Assembly (NCBI GenBank): GCA_017560425.1
Contig: JAFZEX010000027.1
Coordinates: forward strand, 1 to 64,000
Direction of reading: 5' to 3'
Origin: Alistipes sp.
Lineage (GTDB): Bacteria > Bacteroidota > Bacteroidia > Bacteroidales > Rikenellaceae
DNA length: 64,000 nt
Of the stretch, positions 17,923-26,774 are shown one piece after another. Position 1 is the first letter of the stretch, and each line of letters opens with the position of its first letter. The position numbers and the translations under genes are program-made. The notes below the pieces were generated by a model. It was not told the origin of the DNA and did no database searches. It saw only the letters and a list, made by a program, of their open reading frames with translations.

Positions 17923-18043
17923 TAAAGTTATCTGTTCGGCTCTTTGGCATCTGCCTTGTCAGCCAAATGCTCATTTGCGCAGAGTAAACTACGCTTTGTC
18001 TGACTGCGAGCAGCTTCAAAATAGCTCGAATATATGACTTTAT
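17922..18043. repeat. Long imperfect palindrome after buk (same architecture, different sequence)
   Basis: Ends ATAAAGTTAT and ATGACTTTAT are near-perfect inverted repeats. The arms pair imperfectly along most of their length, around a core of AGAGTA-AAC-TACGCT. Like copies A, B, C and E of the other family it starts at the stop codon of the preceding gene. Confidence 0.5.
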
Positions 18044-18063
18044 GGGAATCGACCCAATTTTAA

Positions 18064-18080
18064 CCTATAATTCTTATAGG
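18064..18080. promoter_or_regulatory. 17-nt perfect palindrome abutting the aroQ start
   Basis: CCTATAA-TTC-TTATAGG ends one base before the ATG. In mRNA it could form a small hairpin over the ribosome-binding region, or it could be a protein operator. Function is inferred only. Confidence 0.4.
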
Positions 18081-18497
18081 ATGAAAATTCTAATTATCAA
18101 CGGTGCGAACCTCAATCTTTTGGGGCGTCGCCAACCCGAGATATACGGACACGAGAGCTTCGAGGACTACCTCGAGGCTCTTCGTGCACGTTATTCGGAC
18201 CATATTATTGACTACTACCAGTCGAACGTCGAGGGCGAGCTTGTAACAAAGCTGCAAGAGGCTGACGGCGAGTACGATGCGGTAGTGCTCAATGCTGGAG
18301 GTTATACCCACACCTCCGTGGTGTTGCACGATGCGGTGGCAGCTATTGGCGTGCCCGTTGTCGAGGTGCACATCTCTTCAATTCTCAGTCGTGAGGAGTT
18401 CCGCCATGTGTCGATGATTGCCCCCGTAGCGGTGGGCACAATCATGGGCTTTGGCCTCAAGTCCTACGACCTTGCTATTAAGCATTTCGTTGAGTAG
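18081..18497 (+). CDS. aroQ: 3-dehydroquinate dehydratase, type II
   Basis: Shikimate pathway enzyme converting 3-dehydroquinate to 3-dehydroshikimate. ATG at 18081 (138 residues) gives the standard N-terminus MKILIINGANLNLLGRRQP; the longer reading adds 13 unrelated residues. Motifs include catalytic Tyr in PEIYG, QSNVEGELV, NAGGYTHTSVVLHDA and the catalytic His in EVHISS. The next gene (flippase) starts 2 bases after the stop, so the two are likely cotranscribed. Confidence 0.96.
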   Translation: MKILIINGANLNLLGRRQPEIYGHESFEDYLEALRARYSDHIIDYYQSNVEGELVTKLQEADGEYDAVVLNAGGYTHTSVVLHDAVAAIGVPVVEVHISSILSREEFRHVSMIAPVAVGTIMGFGLKSYDLAIKHFVE

Positions 18498-18499
18498 CC

Positions 18500-19948
18500 G
18501 TGGCCGAGAAGTTGGAGCATAGGGTAGTGAGCGGCGTGGCGTGGAGCTTTATGGAGAAGCTCCTCTCTATGGTCGTGCAGATGGCCGTAAGCATCATCGT
18601 GGCACGTCAGCTTGCCCCTACCGACTTTGGCGTAATGGCTATCCTCACATTCTTCACCTCTGTCGCTCTCACGATTGTCGATAGTGGCTTCTCGCAGACC
18701 CTCATACGCAAGGAGAGTCCCACTGATGGCGAGTATCGTTCGGTGCTCGGCTTCAATGTAGCGATGTCCGCTATTTTGTATGTTGTGCTTGTGGCGCTGG
18801 CATATCCCTTGGCTCGATTCTACGACCAGCCTATAATCTCGGATATTGCCCCTGTATTGTTCCTTGTCTTGCCTATTAACTCGCTCTGCGTGGTGCAGAC
18901 GGTTATGTTTACGCGCGAGTTTAGGTTTAAGCTACTCTCAAAAATCGTCTTTCTCTCGTCGCTCTTTAGTGGTGTTGTTGCTGTGGTGATGGCACTCGCC
19001 GGCTGCGGCATATGGTCGCTCGTGGCGCAGCGCTTGCTTATGATGGGCATCAAGGCTGCGGCCTTCTGGTGGATACGTCGCTGGCGTTGCCGTGAGCGCT
19101 TTAGCATGGCGCTACTACGCACAATGGCACCCTTTAGCCTACGTCTGCTTGCTACGGACCTAATTGCGGCGATATATAATAACGTTGCTCAGCTATTTAT
19201 CGGCAAGCTCTACTCGGCACACTCGCTCGGCTTCTACTCGCAGGCGCAGAAGCTCAAGGATCTGCCCGTGACCTCCACGGTGCAAGCCGTGCAGGGTGTT
19301 ACATATCCCGCCCTCGCCAAGATTGCCGACACCGAGGATAAGTTCTCGGCGGGCTACCTACGCATAATCAACCTATTGTCGTTTGTCGTATTCCCCGTGA
19401 TGCTTGGCTTGGTGGCTATTGCCCCCGAGATGTTCATGCTGTTGTTGGGCGAGAAGTGGCTGCCAACGGTGCCCTACTTCGAGATATTGGCGCTATCGGG
19501 CATCTTATACCCCTTGGCGGTGGTATCATATAATATAATAAAGGTACGAAGCGACGGACGTATCATCTTGCGCCTCGAGATAGTGAAGCGTGTTGTGATG
19601 ACCGCCATACTTGCCATAACCATACCCCTCGGCATCGAGGCTGTGGCGTGGGGTATGACAACGATGGCTGCCGTAGATTTTGTCGTAAATCTCGCAGCAG
19701 CCATGCGTTATATGAATATAGGTATCGCTCTTGTTCTTCGAGCGCTAATTCCGCAGTTTGTCGTTGCGGCATTGATGTTTGTGGTGCTCCATATTATCAA
19801 CCCATATCTCTTAACTTTGGGCTCAGGAGCTCACCTCGTTGCCGATGTCGCTATCGGCGCAGTTGTCTACTTGTCGCTCGCCGTAACCTTCCGCCTACGC
19901 TCACTTAGCGAGGTCGTTACGCTCCTTCGTGAACTCATAAAACGATAG
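18500..19948 (+). CDS. Polysaccharide flippase of the Wzx/MOP type
   Basis: Predicted multi-pass inner-membrane transporter that flips lipid-linked oligosaccharide. It has about 12-14 hydrophobic segments over 482 residues. The N-terminus (VVSGVAWSFMEKLLSMVVQMAVSIIVARQLAPTDFGV, seen at residues 8-44) is typical of the lipopolysaccharide-export WzxC-like branch. The start is GTG, immediately downstream of aroQ. No glycosyltransferases are adjacent, so the substrate is unknown. The next gene begins 3 bases after its stop. Confidence 0.85.
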   Translation: MAEKLEHRVVSGVAWSFMEKLLSMVVQMAVSIIVARQLAPTDFGVMAILTFFTSVALTIVDSGFSQTLIRKESPTDGEYRSVLGFNVAMSAILYVVLVALAYPLARFYDQPIISDIAPVLFLVLPINSLCVVQTVMFTREFRFKLLSKIVFLSSLFSGVVAVVMALAGCGIWSLVAQRLLMMGIKAAAFWWIRRWRCRERFSMALLRTMAPFSLRLLATDLIAAIYNNVAQLFIGKLYSAHSLGFYSQAQKLKDLPVTSTVQAVQGVTYPALAKIADTEDKFSAGYLRIINLLSFVVFPVMLGLVAIAPEMFMLLLGEKWLPTVPYFEILALSGILYPLAVVSYNIIKVRSDGRIILRLEIVKRVVMTAILAITIPLGIEAVAWGMTTMAAVDFVVNLAAAMRYMNIGIALVLRALIPQFVVAALMFVVLHIINPYLLTLGSGAHLVADVAIGAVVYLSLAVTFRLRSLSEVVTLLRELIKR

Positions 19949-19951
19949 ATT

Positions 19952-20623
19952 ATGCGACATAGACTGATGCTTAGCGCCCTTGTAAAGTACCTTGTTGGAG
20001 TACTTATGGTGGGGGCGATGATCTTTCTCTCGGCGGGCTCTATTGAGTATTGGCAGGGGTGGCTATTTATGGCAATACTCTTTATACCTATCTTTATCGT
20101 TGGCGTGGTGATGCTTGTTCGTGCGCCCGAGCTTCTCGAGAAGCGCCTTAGTGCCAAGGAGCAGGCATCGGAGCAGAGCATCGTTGTTCGACTAAGTGGC
20201 TTGCTCTTTGTGGCTGTCTTTGTGCTCTCGGGGCTTAATTGGCGCTTTGGCTGGTTGTTGTTGCCCACGTGGGCGGTGTGGCTCTCGGCATTTCTGTTTG
20301 TGGTTGGCTATCTGCTCTATGCCGAGGTGTTGCGTGAGAATGCCTACCTAATGCGCACCATCGAGGTGGAGGCGGGGCAGAGGGTTGTGGACACGGGTCT
20401 TTATGGCATAGTGCGCCACCCGATGTACTTTGCCACCATACTCCTCTTCTTGGCTATGCCCCTTGTGCTTGCCTCGCCACTATCGTTTGCACTAATGCTT
20501 CTCTATATCCCTCTTATCATCAAGCGCATAAAGCATGAGGAGGCGCTTCTTTGTCGTGAATTAGAGGGCTATAGCGACTATATGCAACGTGTGAGATATA
20601 GGCTAATTCCCTACATCTACTAA
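19952..20623 (+). CDS. ICMT/PEMT-like membrane methyltransferase family protein
   Basis: Integral membrane protein of 223 residues with about five hydrophobic segments. It carries the isoprenylcysteine carboxylmethyltransferase/phospholipid methyltransferase signature GLYGIVRHPMYFATIL (about 148-163) and a C-terminal HEEALLCRELEGYSDYMQRV segment, where the family binds AdoMet. The bacterial substrate is unknown. Its stop overlaps the 3' end of convergent thiL by 4 bases, so no terminator lies between them. Confidence 0.8.
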   Translation: MRHRLMLSALVKYLVGVLMVGAMIFLSAGSIEYWQGWLFMAILFIPIFIVGVVMLVRAPELLEKRLSAKEQASEQSIVVRLSGLLFVAVFVLSGLNWRFGWLLLPTWAVWLSAFLFVVGYLLYAEVLRENAYLMRTIEVEAGQRVVDTGLYGIVRHPMYFATILLFLAMPLVLASPLSFALMLLYIPLIIKRIKHEEALLCRELEGYSDYMQRVRYRLIPYIY

Positions 20624-21555
20624 AAGTGCGTAAATCCATTTAGATCCAACTCTCGGGGCTTGCCCTCCTCGAGCCATGTTAGGCTGTCGCCCTCGGTGAT
20701 GGTTCCAATCTTTGTGAGCGTTGTGCCCGTAGCTTTGAATAGCTCCTCGGCAATGGTGTCGAACGCTGCGCTATCAACGGTAAGTAGTAGCTCGTAGTCC
20801 TCGCCACCCGTCGTGGCAAAGCGAATGTCGTAGTCGGTAGGTATCTTGTCGAGCTCTATCTCAGCACCTACCTTCGATAGCTCCATGATATGCTTTATGT
20901 CCGAGGCTATGCCGTCCGATACGTCCATCATGGCATGCACCTCGCTACGTGTGCCCAGCCATGCGCCCTCCGCCGTGCGTGCCTGTGCTCGGCAGTGTAT
21001 CTTGGCAGCAGGGGTGTTCACATCGCCAAACATGATATCCACGAGGCCCTTCGACGATGCTCCGAGCTTGCCCGTAACGGCAATAACATCGCCTACCTTA
21101 GCATCCTTTCGTCGCTTGATATTTGCCATCGGTGCACGACCTATGGCAACCACGTTTATCGCTATCTTGTCACGTGAGGCCGTGGTGTCGCCACCCACAA
21201 GTGCCACGCCACGCTCCTTTGATGCCTCGTAGTAGCCACGCATGAAGCGCTCCGACCACTCGCCCTGTGCCCCTTCGGGTAGGGCAATGCTCAGCAGCGT
21301 AGCCACGGGCTTAGCACCCATTGCTGCCACGTCCGAGATGTTTACCATGAGGCTCTTGTGTCCCACGTCCTCGGGCTTTATGGCGTGACGCAAGAAGTGT
21401 ACATCCTCGATAAGCATGTCGGTGGTCATCACAAGTGCCTCGCCACCCATATCAAGCACGGTGCAGTCGTCGCCAATAGGCTCGAAGCCGTGGTGGGGTA
21501 GTGCGCCAAACATAGTGGCTATGTCGCCGATAAATCCAAATTCTGATTTTTTCAT
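20620..21555 (-). CDS. thiL: Thiamine-monophosphate kinase
   Basis: Phosphorylates thiamine monophosphate to thiamine diphosphate, the last step of cofactor synthesis. ATG at 21555 (311 residues) gives the usual N-terminus (MKKSEFGFIGDIA). The longer reading runs into repeat DNA. Motifs include the GDDCTVLD metal/nucleotide segment, TTDMLIEDVHF, NISDVAAMGAKP, GGDTTAS and MDVSDGIASDI, all characteristic of the PurM/ThiL fold. Confidence 0.95.
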   Translation of the reverse strand: MKKSEFGFIGDIATMFGALPHHGFEPIGDDCTVLDMGGEALVMTTDMLIEDVHFLRHAIKPEDVGHKSLMVNISDVAAMGAKPVATLLSIALPEGAQGEWSERFMRGYYEASKERGVALVGGDTTASRDKIAINVVAIGRAPMANIKRRKDAKVGDVIAVTGKLGASSKGLVDIMFGDVNTPAAKIHCRAQARTAEGAWLGTRSEVHAMMDVSDGIASDIKHIMELSKVGAEIELDKIPTDYDIRFATTGGEDYELLLTVDSAAFDTIAEELFKATGTTLTKIGTITEGDSLTWLEEGKPRELDLNGFTHF

Positions 21556-21571
21556 AATATCATCTAAAATT

Positions 21572-21600
21572 AGGGAGGTTAAGGAACTCCCTAACCTCCC
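21572..21600. terminator. Hairpin built from GGGAGGTTA/CCTAACCTCCC words
   Basis: Near-perfect 13-bp stem, GGGAGGTTAAGG facing CCCTAACCTCCC, with almost no loop. It lies between the upstream lipoprotein gene and thiL (both minus strand). It may terminate or attenuate transcription and is a miniature version of the repeat hairpins seen at 8.2 and 25.6 kb. Confidence 0.5.
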
Positions 21601-21623
21601 CAATGTAGCAATTTTGTCTGCTC

Positions 21624-23012
21624 TTAGTTGATAGCAAAGCGGTATGCAGCACGCACGCTATATGCCTTGTCGCGTGTAGACTCGAGGCAGATAACGCTGT
21701 TCTCCATGAATGCTATTGCCACAGAGCTTGTAGAGTCAAGGCCTGTTGATGACCAATAGAATGTCTCCTGTACAGGCTCACCACCATTCTCAGTAAGCAC
21801 CTTGTTGTACTCAGCCACAGTTGGAGCCTCGAACTTGTGTTGGCCACCAGATACTGCGTCCCACATCCACTCCATCTCCTCCTGTGATGGTAGGAACCAG
21901 CCATCGCCATGCTCCACGCACCACTTGAATGCTGGGTAGTTGTTGATGTCACGGTTGTCACGGCCTGGGTGGAAGATGTCCTCAGTGATCCAAGCGCCCC
22001 ACGCTGAGTTAGCATAGCTAAGGTCTACCTGCTCATACGACCATGGCAAGTCCTCCTCGTCCATAGACATAACGTAGCAGAACATAGTGCCCGATGCCTT
22101 GTGCTCCTTGATAGCGAAGATTACACCCTTAACGCCATTCTCGTTGTAGAGCATGCCTGGCTCATACTTGCCCTCCCAATTAGGGTCGTAGGCATCTACG
22201 TTGATGCTTGCACCGGTAATCTCCTCCTGGTAGCGAGCACGGAACGAGTATGTGCCAGCCTCCGAGGTCTTGAACTTGTTGCCGCTAAGCACCTCATTGG
22301 TCTTCACGTTGTAGATCTCAGCCTCGGCAGTAACGTCGTCCTTGCCATAGGTCACGGTGAAGGTTGCCTCCTCTACGCCATCAGCCTTGATGCGGCTTGG
22401 GCTTACTGTGAGGCGTAGCTCCTTAACCTCAGGTGCAGGAACTGCGTTTACAACCACCTTAACCTCGTTTGAAAGCCACTTACCCTCGTACATCGCCTGG
22501 AACGTAAACTCGCCAACAGTGTCCGATGTAAATGTGTTGTTCTCAACCTTGGTGTTGAAGGTAAGGTTGGTAATTATGTAGTTATCCGAAACAGCCTCGC
22601 CATCAACCTTTACTGAGAATGTCACAGCCTCGGTGTTATCGGCGATAATCTCGCTCTTGTCAGCCTCGAGGGTGATGATCTTCTCTACCTCCTTAGCAGT
22701 AATCTCAACTACCTCTGACGACTCCTTGCCATAGATAGCCTTGAATTGGTATACACCTGGCTCGGTGGTGGTGAAGGTGTTGCCGCTAAGAATGGCGTTG
22801 TTCTTGAGCGAGATAATCTGTACGCCTGCATCTTCCACACCCTTAACATAGGCTGTGAATGTAGCCTTGTCAGCGCCGTTAGCCAATATCTCAGTCTTAT
22901 CAACGCTGAGCATAGGCTTTCCCTTGTCCTGGGGGTCCACTGTAGGCTCCTCGCACGCAGTAAAGCCGAGTGCGAGGGCTACAATAGCAAATATGCTTAA
23001 AAACTTTTTCAT
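21624..23012 (-). CDS. Surface lipoprotein: three Ig-like domains plus DUF1566-like C-terminus
   Basis: A signal peptide ends at Cys20 in GFTAC. Three repeated beta-sandwich (BIG-like) domains of about 85 residues follow (about 35-110, 112-195, 197-275). Each carries a D.tEI.ANG...TF pattern and a NxFTT...G.Y.F.A.Y end. The C-terminal domain (about 285-462) has WFLPSQEEMEWMWDAV, FYWSST and SVRAAYRF, typical of DUF1566/Lcl-type domains found on Bacteroidetes surface proteins. It lies 18 bases downstream of another lipoprotein gene, likely in the same operon. Binding target unknown. Confidence 0.8.
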   Translation of the reverse strand: MKKFLSIFAIVALALGFTACEEPTVDPQDKGKPMLSVDKTEILANGADKATFTAYVKGVEDAGVQIISLKNNAILSGNTFTTTEPGVYQFKAIYGKESSEVVEITAKEVEKIITLEADKSEIIADNTEAVTFSVKVDGEAVSDNYIITNLTFNTKVENNTFTSDTVGEFTFQAMYEGKWLSNEVKVVVNAVPAPEVKELRLTVSPSRIKADGVEEATFTVTYGKDDVTAEAEIYNVKTNEVLSGNKFKTSEAGTYSFRARYQEEITGASINVDAYDPNWEGKYEPGMLYNENGVKGVIFAIKEHKASGTMFCYVMSMDEEDLPWSYEQVDLSYANSAWGAWITEDIFHPGRDNRDINNYPAFKWCVEHGDGWFLPSQEEMEWMWDAVSGGQHKFEAPTVAEYNKVLTENGGEPVQETFYWSSTGLDSTSSVAIAFMENSVICLESTRDKAYSVRAAYRFAIN

Positions 23013-23030
23013 CTTTCAAGCTCTGTTTAA

Positions 23031-24572
23031 TTACTGTGCCTGGTCGAACATCGATGCAGTCACGTGGATACCGAACTGAGTCTTTGTGTTCTCAGCGTTC
23101 TCGGCCTCGAAGAAGATAGCGTAGTCGTTCTTGTCTACACCTGTGAGCGAGATTGTAGTACCCTGCTCGCCCTTAGCCTCAGCCAAGCTCTCCTCGCTAA
23201 CGTAGCTGCTACCATACTTGAAGAATGCCTCGACAGAGGTCCAGTCGTTAGGATTCCAATATGATGCGAAGTCGTAGTTGTCCCAAAGCTGTGCGCCAAT
23301 CTTTAGTGACTGAGCATCGTCGCTAAGCTTCACGTTGAACATCATGTCGTACTTGAAGCCATTCTTCACGATAACAGGCTCAGATACGGTCATCTCAACA
23401 GGAGCAAGTGAGCGCTCTGTTGTGTGAACGTCGATAGCCACGTATGTATACTCGTAAACCTCGGTTGGGTCGCTACCTACGTTAGGATCGATGTAGAACA
23501 ACACAACAACATAGTCGGTGTTGGCCTTCAATGGCTCGTAGTTGCTGATGCGTGATGAGCCTGTCTGACCCATGTACTCACGCATGAACTGACCGAAGTC
23601 CCAGATGAATGCCTCGCCAGCGAGGTTGTAGAGTGCCCAGTAGCTACGCATAACGATGTTTGCTGACGACTCCTTTGACAATGTCTCGTCGTACGACTTC
23701 TTTGTCCAGATGTAGTATGTCCAGAACGAATCCTCGCCACGTGATGGGATTACGTCTACGGTAAAGCCGTTAGATGTAGGCTTGAGGTTGTTGAATGTGA
23801 ACAATGAGTCTGGGTCGTACTCAGCCTTAGGAGTCTTGAACTCGTAGCGGAAGAGCTTGAGCTGCTCCTGCTTGTTGTATACTGCCTCCCAGTTCTCAAC
23901 GTTGAATGCTACAGCAAGGTAGTCCATCTCAGGGCTTAGGTGAAGGTCGAGAGTTGTTGTGCCTGTTACGATGTAGTCGTTGCTGTTAGGGTTCTCGAGG
24001 ATGTAAGAGAACACCTCGAAGTCGTTCTTGTAGATACCCATAGCGTCGAGCTCCATCTTTGTGATAACACGGAAGAAGTAGCGGTTAGCCGATGAGTTAG
24101 GAGTAGCTGTTGCAATCGCCGATGTTGCTGTGATATCCTTAACCTCGATCTTCACGTCGAAGAGCTCTGGGGCGATAGGAGCCTCAGCAGCACCTGTCGT
24201 AAGGTCAAGGCGATATACCTTGTCTACTGATGTGATGTAGAATGCGATAACGGCATAGTCAGTCTCAGGAGTAAGGTCGTTCTTGCCAATAAGCTGAGTG
24301 CCCTTACGTGTCTTGAACGACTCGCTGTTCAAAGCCTCGTCAATAATCTCTGCGTCGCTAAGACCCTCGATCTCAGCAGCTGTAACGATAGCAGCGTAGT
24401 AGTTGGCCGCAGCATCGTCAGGTGTAACCTTCACCTGAATAGATGTAGCAGTCACGTTCTGATCGCTAAATGCGATGCCCTTCTGCTGATCGTCGCCGCC
24501 CTGCTGGATTGGCTCACAGCCAACGCCAACAATCGCCAAGAGCGCAAGCATCATCGAAAAAAGTTTTCTCAT
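23031..24572 (-). CDS. Large lipoprotein with Fn3-like repeats
   Basis: The lipobox is VGVGC after a short signal peptide; ATG at 24572 is preferred to the one three codons upstream. About four beta-sandwich repeats with ATSIQVKVTPDDAAANYYA / ATSAIATATPNSSANRYFF patterns resemble fibronectin-III-like modules of Bacteroidetes cell-surface lipoproteins. There is no enzymatic motif. It is first gene of a two-lipoprotein unit, with a minus-strand TATCTTTG upstream. Function unknown; adhesion or ligand binding is inferred from the fold. Confidence 0.75.
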   Translation of the reverse strand: MRKLFSMMLALLAIVGVGCEPIQQGGDDQQKGIAFSDQNVTATSIQVKVTPDDAAANYYAAIVTAAEIEGLSDAEIIDEALNSESFKTRKGTQLIGKNDLTPETDYAVIAFYITSVDKVYRLDLTTGAAEAPIAPELFDVKIEVKDITATSAIATATPNSSANRYFFRVITKMELDAMGIYKNDFEVFSYILENPNSNDYIVTGTTTLDLHLSPEMDYLAVAFNVENWEAVYNKQEQLKLFRYEFKTPKAEYDPDSLFTFNNLKPTSNGFTVDVIPSRGEDSFWTYYIWTKKSYDETLSKESSANIVMRSYWALYNLAGEAFIWDFGQFMREYMGQTGSSRISNYEPLKANTDYVVVLFYIDPNVGSDPTEVYEYTYVAIDVHTTERSLAPVEMTVSEPVIVKNGFKYDMMFNVKLSDDAQSLKIGAQLWDNYDFASYWNPNDWTSVEAFFKYGSSYVSEESLAEAKGEQGTTISLTGVDKNDYAIFFEAENAENTKTQFGIHVTASMFDQAQ

Positions 24573-24662
24573 AGTTACCAAAGGTTTTTTTAGTTAGTAT
24601 TAATAAATTCTCTTCGTCAAAATTAGTTGTTTTTCTTGACCTACTTGCATAGCAAGTCGCAA

Positions 24663-24670
24663 CAAAGATA
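24663..24670 (-). promoter_or_regulatory. -7 element for the two-lipoprotein operon
   Basis: Reads TATCTTTG on the minus strand, about 91 bases before the lipoprotein start at 24572. It is divergent from the argR promoter. Confidence 0.6.
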
Positions 24671-24741
24671 GTGATATTATCCGTAATTCAGCAATGTCAA
24701 ATAAAAATTATTTGTGGGCGTGTTAAAAAATTGGCGAGGTG

Positions 24742-24772
24742 TTGTGAAATTTGTGAAAAAATATTAATTTTG
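24742..24772 (+). promoter_or_regulatory. argR promoter
   Basis: TAATTTTG at 24765-24772 matches TAnnTTTG, with TTG at 24742-24744 about 20 bases upstream. The divergent region is 262 bp. Confidence 0.6.
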
Positions 24773-24834
24773 TACGTTGTTTATGCAATATTTATGAGTG
24801 CTTATGCGCTTAAATGATAAATAGTGGGCATCAT

Positions 24835-25299
24835 ATGAATCAGAAAACACAACGCCTATCAGTAATTAGGAAAATCATTCGCTCGGAGTTTGTATCTTCG
24901 CAGGAGGAGCTTATCGAACGCCTTGAGCAGCATGGTGTAAAGATCACGCAATCAACACTTTCACGTGACCTTAAGTTTATGCATGTGGCTAAGGTGCCAC
25001 ACAAGGAGAAGGGCTACATCTATGTACTCCCGAACAACACCCGTAACGACCACTCTATATCGACCAACGTGTCGGATAACATCATCGATATCGCATTTTC
25101 TGGTAACATGTGTGTCATAACCACCAAGCCTGGCTATGCAAGCGCCATCTCGGTGCCTATCGACAGCAAGGGCATCTCCGAGGTGCTCGGCACCATCGCT
25201 GGCGATAATACCATTCTCATGATTTTGCGTGAGGGCTTCGATATGAATTCGCTTATGGATCAGCTATATATGCTCTTCCCATCAATACGCAACATATAA
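24835..25299 (+). CDS. argR: Arginine repressor ArgR/AhrC
   Basis: Arginine-responsive hexameric transcription regulator. ATG at 24835 (154 residues) gives the standard length; the longer reading adds seven residues. An N-terminal winged helix (about 5-70) includes SSQEELIERLEQHGVKITQ and the recognition segment STLSRDLKFM. The C-terminal oligomerisation/arginine-binding domain carries GTIAGDNTILMILRE. No arginine biosynthesis genes are in the window, so its regulon lies elsewhere. A palindromic element begins at its stop codon. Confidence 0.95.
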   Translation: MNQKTQRLSVIRKIIRSEFVSSQEELIERLEQHGVKITQSTLSRDLKFMHVAKVPHKEKGYIYVLPNNTRNDHSISTNVSDNIIDIAFSGNMCVITTKPGYASAISVPIDSKGISEVLGTIAGDNTILMILREGFDMNSLMDQLYMLFPSIRNI

Positions 25300-25426
25300 T
25301 TTGTTGTGATAAGGGGTCATTCTCGGCCCATCTCAAACGCAAGACCCCTCGGGCTGTACTTCGAGTACTATCCCGAGGGGATCTTCATTTGAGATAGACC
25401 AAGCCTAACCCCTTCTCCCAACAAAT
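25298..25426. repeat. Dispersed palindromic element, copy C
   Basis: Left end AATTTGTTGTGATAAGGGG begins within the argR stop. The core stem is GACCCCTCGGGCTGTACT-TCG-AGTACTATCCCGAGGGG. The right end is CCCCTTCTCCCAACAAAT. The outer stem GATAAGGGG / CCCCTT also pairs. Copy D starts at the next base. Confidence 0.88.
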
Positions 25427-25557
25427 ATTTGTTGTGATAAACCGCAATCTGCGGCACATCGCTAAAAGCTAACCACCTCGGGCTGTACTAATAAGTACTA
25501 TCCCGAGGTGGTTACTTTTTCGATGTACCACATCTCACGATTTCTAACAACAAATTT
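25427..25557. repeat. Dispersed palindromic element, copy D
   Basis: Left end ATTTGTTGTGATAA, right end TTCTAACAACAAATTT. The core is AACCACCTCGGGCTGTACT-AATA-AGTACTATCCCGAGGTGGTT, with compensating base changes in both arms relative to copy C (ACCACC/GGTGGT instead of ACCCC/GGGG). It is head-to-tail with copy C. Confidence 0.88.
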
Positions 25558-25564
25558 AGTGCGC

Positions 25565-25690
25565 TGATTGAGGTGGTAGATTAAGGAGTTTAGTGAATTT
25601 AATGAATTTAAGGAGATTATTGATACTCTTTCCCTAAGTTCCTTAAATTCCCTAAATTCCTTATCCTCCTTATTCTCCCTATCTTCCCTA
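25565..25690. repeat. G-arm/C-arm slippage palindrome
   Basis: AAGGAGTTTAGTGAATTTAA-type words (about 25583-25616) are followed by complementary TCCCTAAGTTCCTTAAATTCC words (about 25630-25662). Further TCCTTATTCTCCCTATC words follow. No gene is seen. Confidence 0.7.
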
Positions 25691-25713
25691 TTCCGCCTAC
25701 ATAGAAAGCCCGC

Positions 25714-25783
25714 TTGAAAAGACAAAACGATGGTCGGGTATCACACTAATCTGTTGTCCGCAACCATCATTTTGTCTTTTCTG
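25714..25783. terminator. Long-stem hairpin, probable terminator
   Basis: GAAAAGACAAAACGATGGT pairs with ACCATCATTTTGTCTTTTC around a roughly 29-base loop. It is positioned 3' of the minus-strand membrane-protein gene at 25797 and could also insulate the plus-strand side. Confidence 0.7.
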
Positions 25784-25796
25784 TCCTTAAGCGAGA

Positions 25797-26300
25797 TTAT
25801 TTCTTGCCACTCACTATAACGGGCTCACACAATGGTCGATACCCACTCTCGCCGTAGGAGTATAGGCAGTATGCCTTGATGTCACGCTTCGAGCTATACT
25901 CAACGAGGGTTACAGCGGCAATATTTGTTGTTGGCATCTGGTCAATAGCTGCTATATCGCCACTCTTTAACGCCTTGATGATGGGGGCTACAAGCTCACG
26001 GTCAAAGTATCTTTCTCGATACTTAAGATAGCACTTTGCGTCGTTGTCGTAAGGAACCAATTTTGAACTATTAGTCCTCATAATTGCGACAAGCAAGCCA
26101 TAGAGTATTAGTGCTACACCAACGGTTATGAACGCCATTGATAGCGCCTCGGCATCATTACCCACATAGGCTGAATTGATAATCAATGTAATAACGCCTA
26201 TGATGGCAATGATAATAGGTTTAATAATACTCTCACGACGAGCAACGATATGCTTGTTGGGCAAGGCATACAATGCCTTGCAGATATTCTCTGTATTCAT
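25797..26300 (-). CDS. Small membrane protein of unknown function
   Basis: A 167-residue protein that I do not recognise. Two adjacent membrane segments (about 26-46 and 53-73) are followed by a soluble C-terminal domain of about 90 residues (KCYLKYRERYFDRELVAPIIKALKSGDI...). The domain could be cytoplasmic, given the basic residues around the first segment. It lies downstream of an unknown exported protein and the TonB-like gene on the same strand, but 65 bases separate it from them. Confidence 0.6.
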   Translation of the reverse strand: MNTENICKALYALPNKHIVARRESIIKPIIIAIIGVITLIINSAYVGNDAEALSMAFITVGVALILYGLLVAIMRTNSSKLVPYDNDAKCYLKYRERYFDRELVAPIIKALKSGDIAAIDQMPTTNIAAVTLVEYSSKRDIKAYCLYSYGESGYRPLCEPVIVSGKK

Positions 26301-26365
26301 TATTATGGTTTTGTTATTTAGTTGATTAATAGGTGTTTGTAAAATGTCGTGGGGATAATTATCAA

Positions 26366-26764
26366 CTAAATAATAAGTCTCATCAAGCCATTGAGGTAGT
26401 AGTGGCGTGGATGAGTATAGAACAATATTTTATGGTTATAGAGTCCATATCGAGGCGTTGCCATAGTTGAGTCTATAGCTCGTACGGCAACATCTGTTTG
26501 CCATGTCTTATGGTTGAGTCGTAGTATTCGGTGTAGTGTTCGAGTAACGGGCGTTACGCCATGTGATGATTCGCTTGAGGAGCCAATACCTAAGCGAGGG
26601 TTGTTATACTCGAACGTAGGTGGTTGCTCCTTGTGATTTTGGTCATGACCTTCCATGGATACCTCCGCAGATAGGTGTGCAGTAGGCATAGCAAGGACCT
26701 CTGACATGGAGCCTTGGATAATAAGCGTTGCTATGCTACACAATATGATGCGAAGTAGGGTCAT
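26366..26764 (-). CDS. Unknown exported small protein downstream of the TonB-like gene
   Basis: With ATG at 26764 this is a 132-residue product with an N-terminal hydrophobic signal or anchor (TLLRIILCSIATLIIQG). The remainder is a polar, His/Arg-rich tail. No family is recognised. The start lies 10 bases after the stop of the TonB-like gene, which suggests cotranscription. Codon use is poorer than in neighbours, so it is less certain to be a real gene. Confidence 0.4.
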   Translation of the reverse strand: MTLLRIILCSIATLIIQGSMSEVLAMPTAHLSAEVSMEGHDQNHKEQPPTFEYNNPRLGIGSSSESSHGVTPVTRTLHRILRLNHKTWQTDVAVRAIDSTMATPRYGLYNHKILFYTHPRHYYLNGLMRLII

Positions 26765-26774
26765 GTGAAGATAA

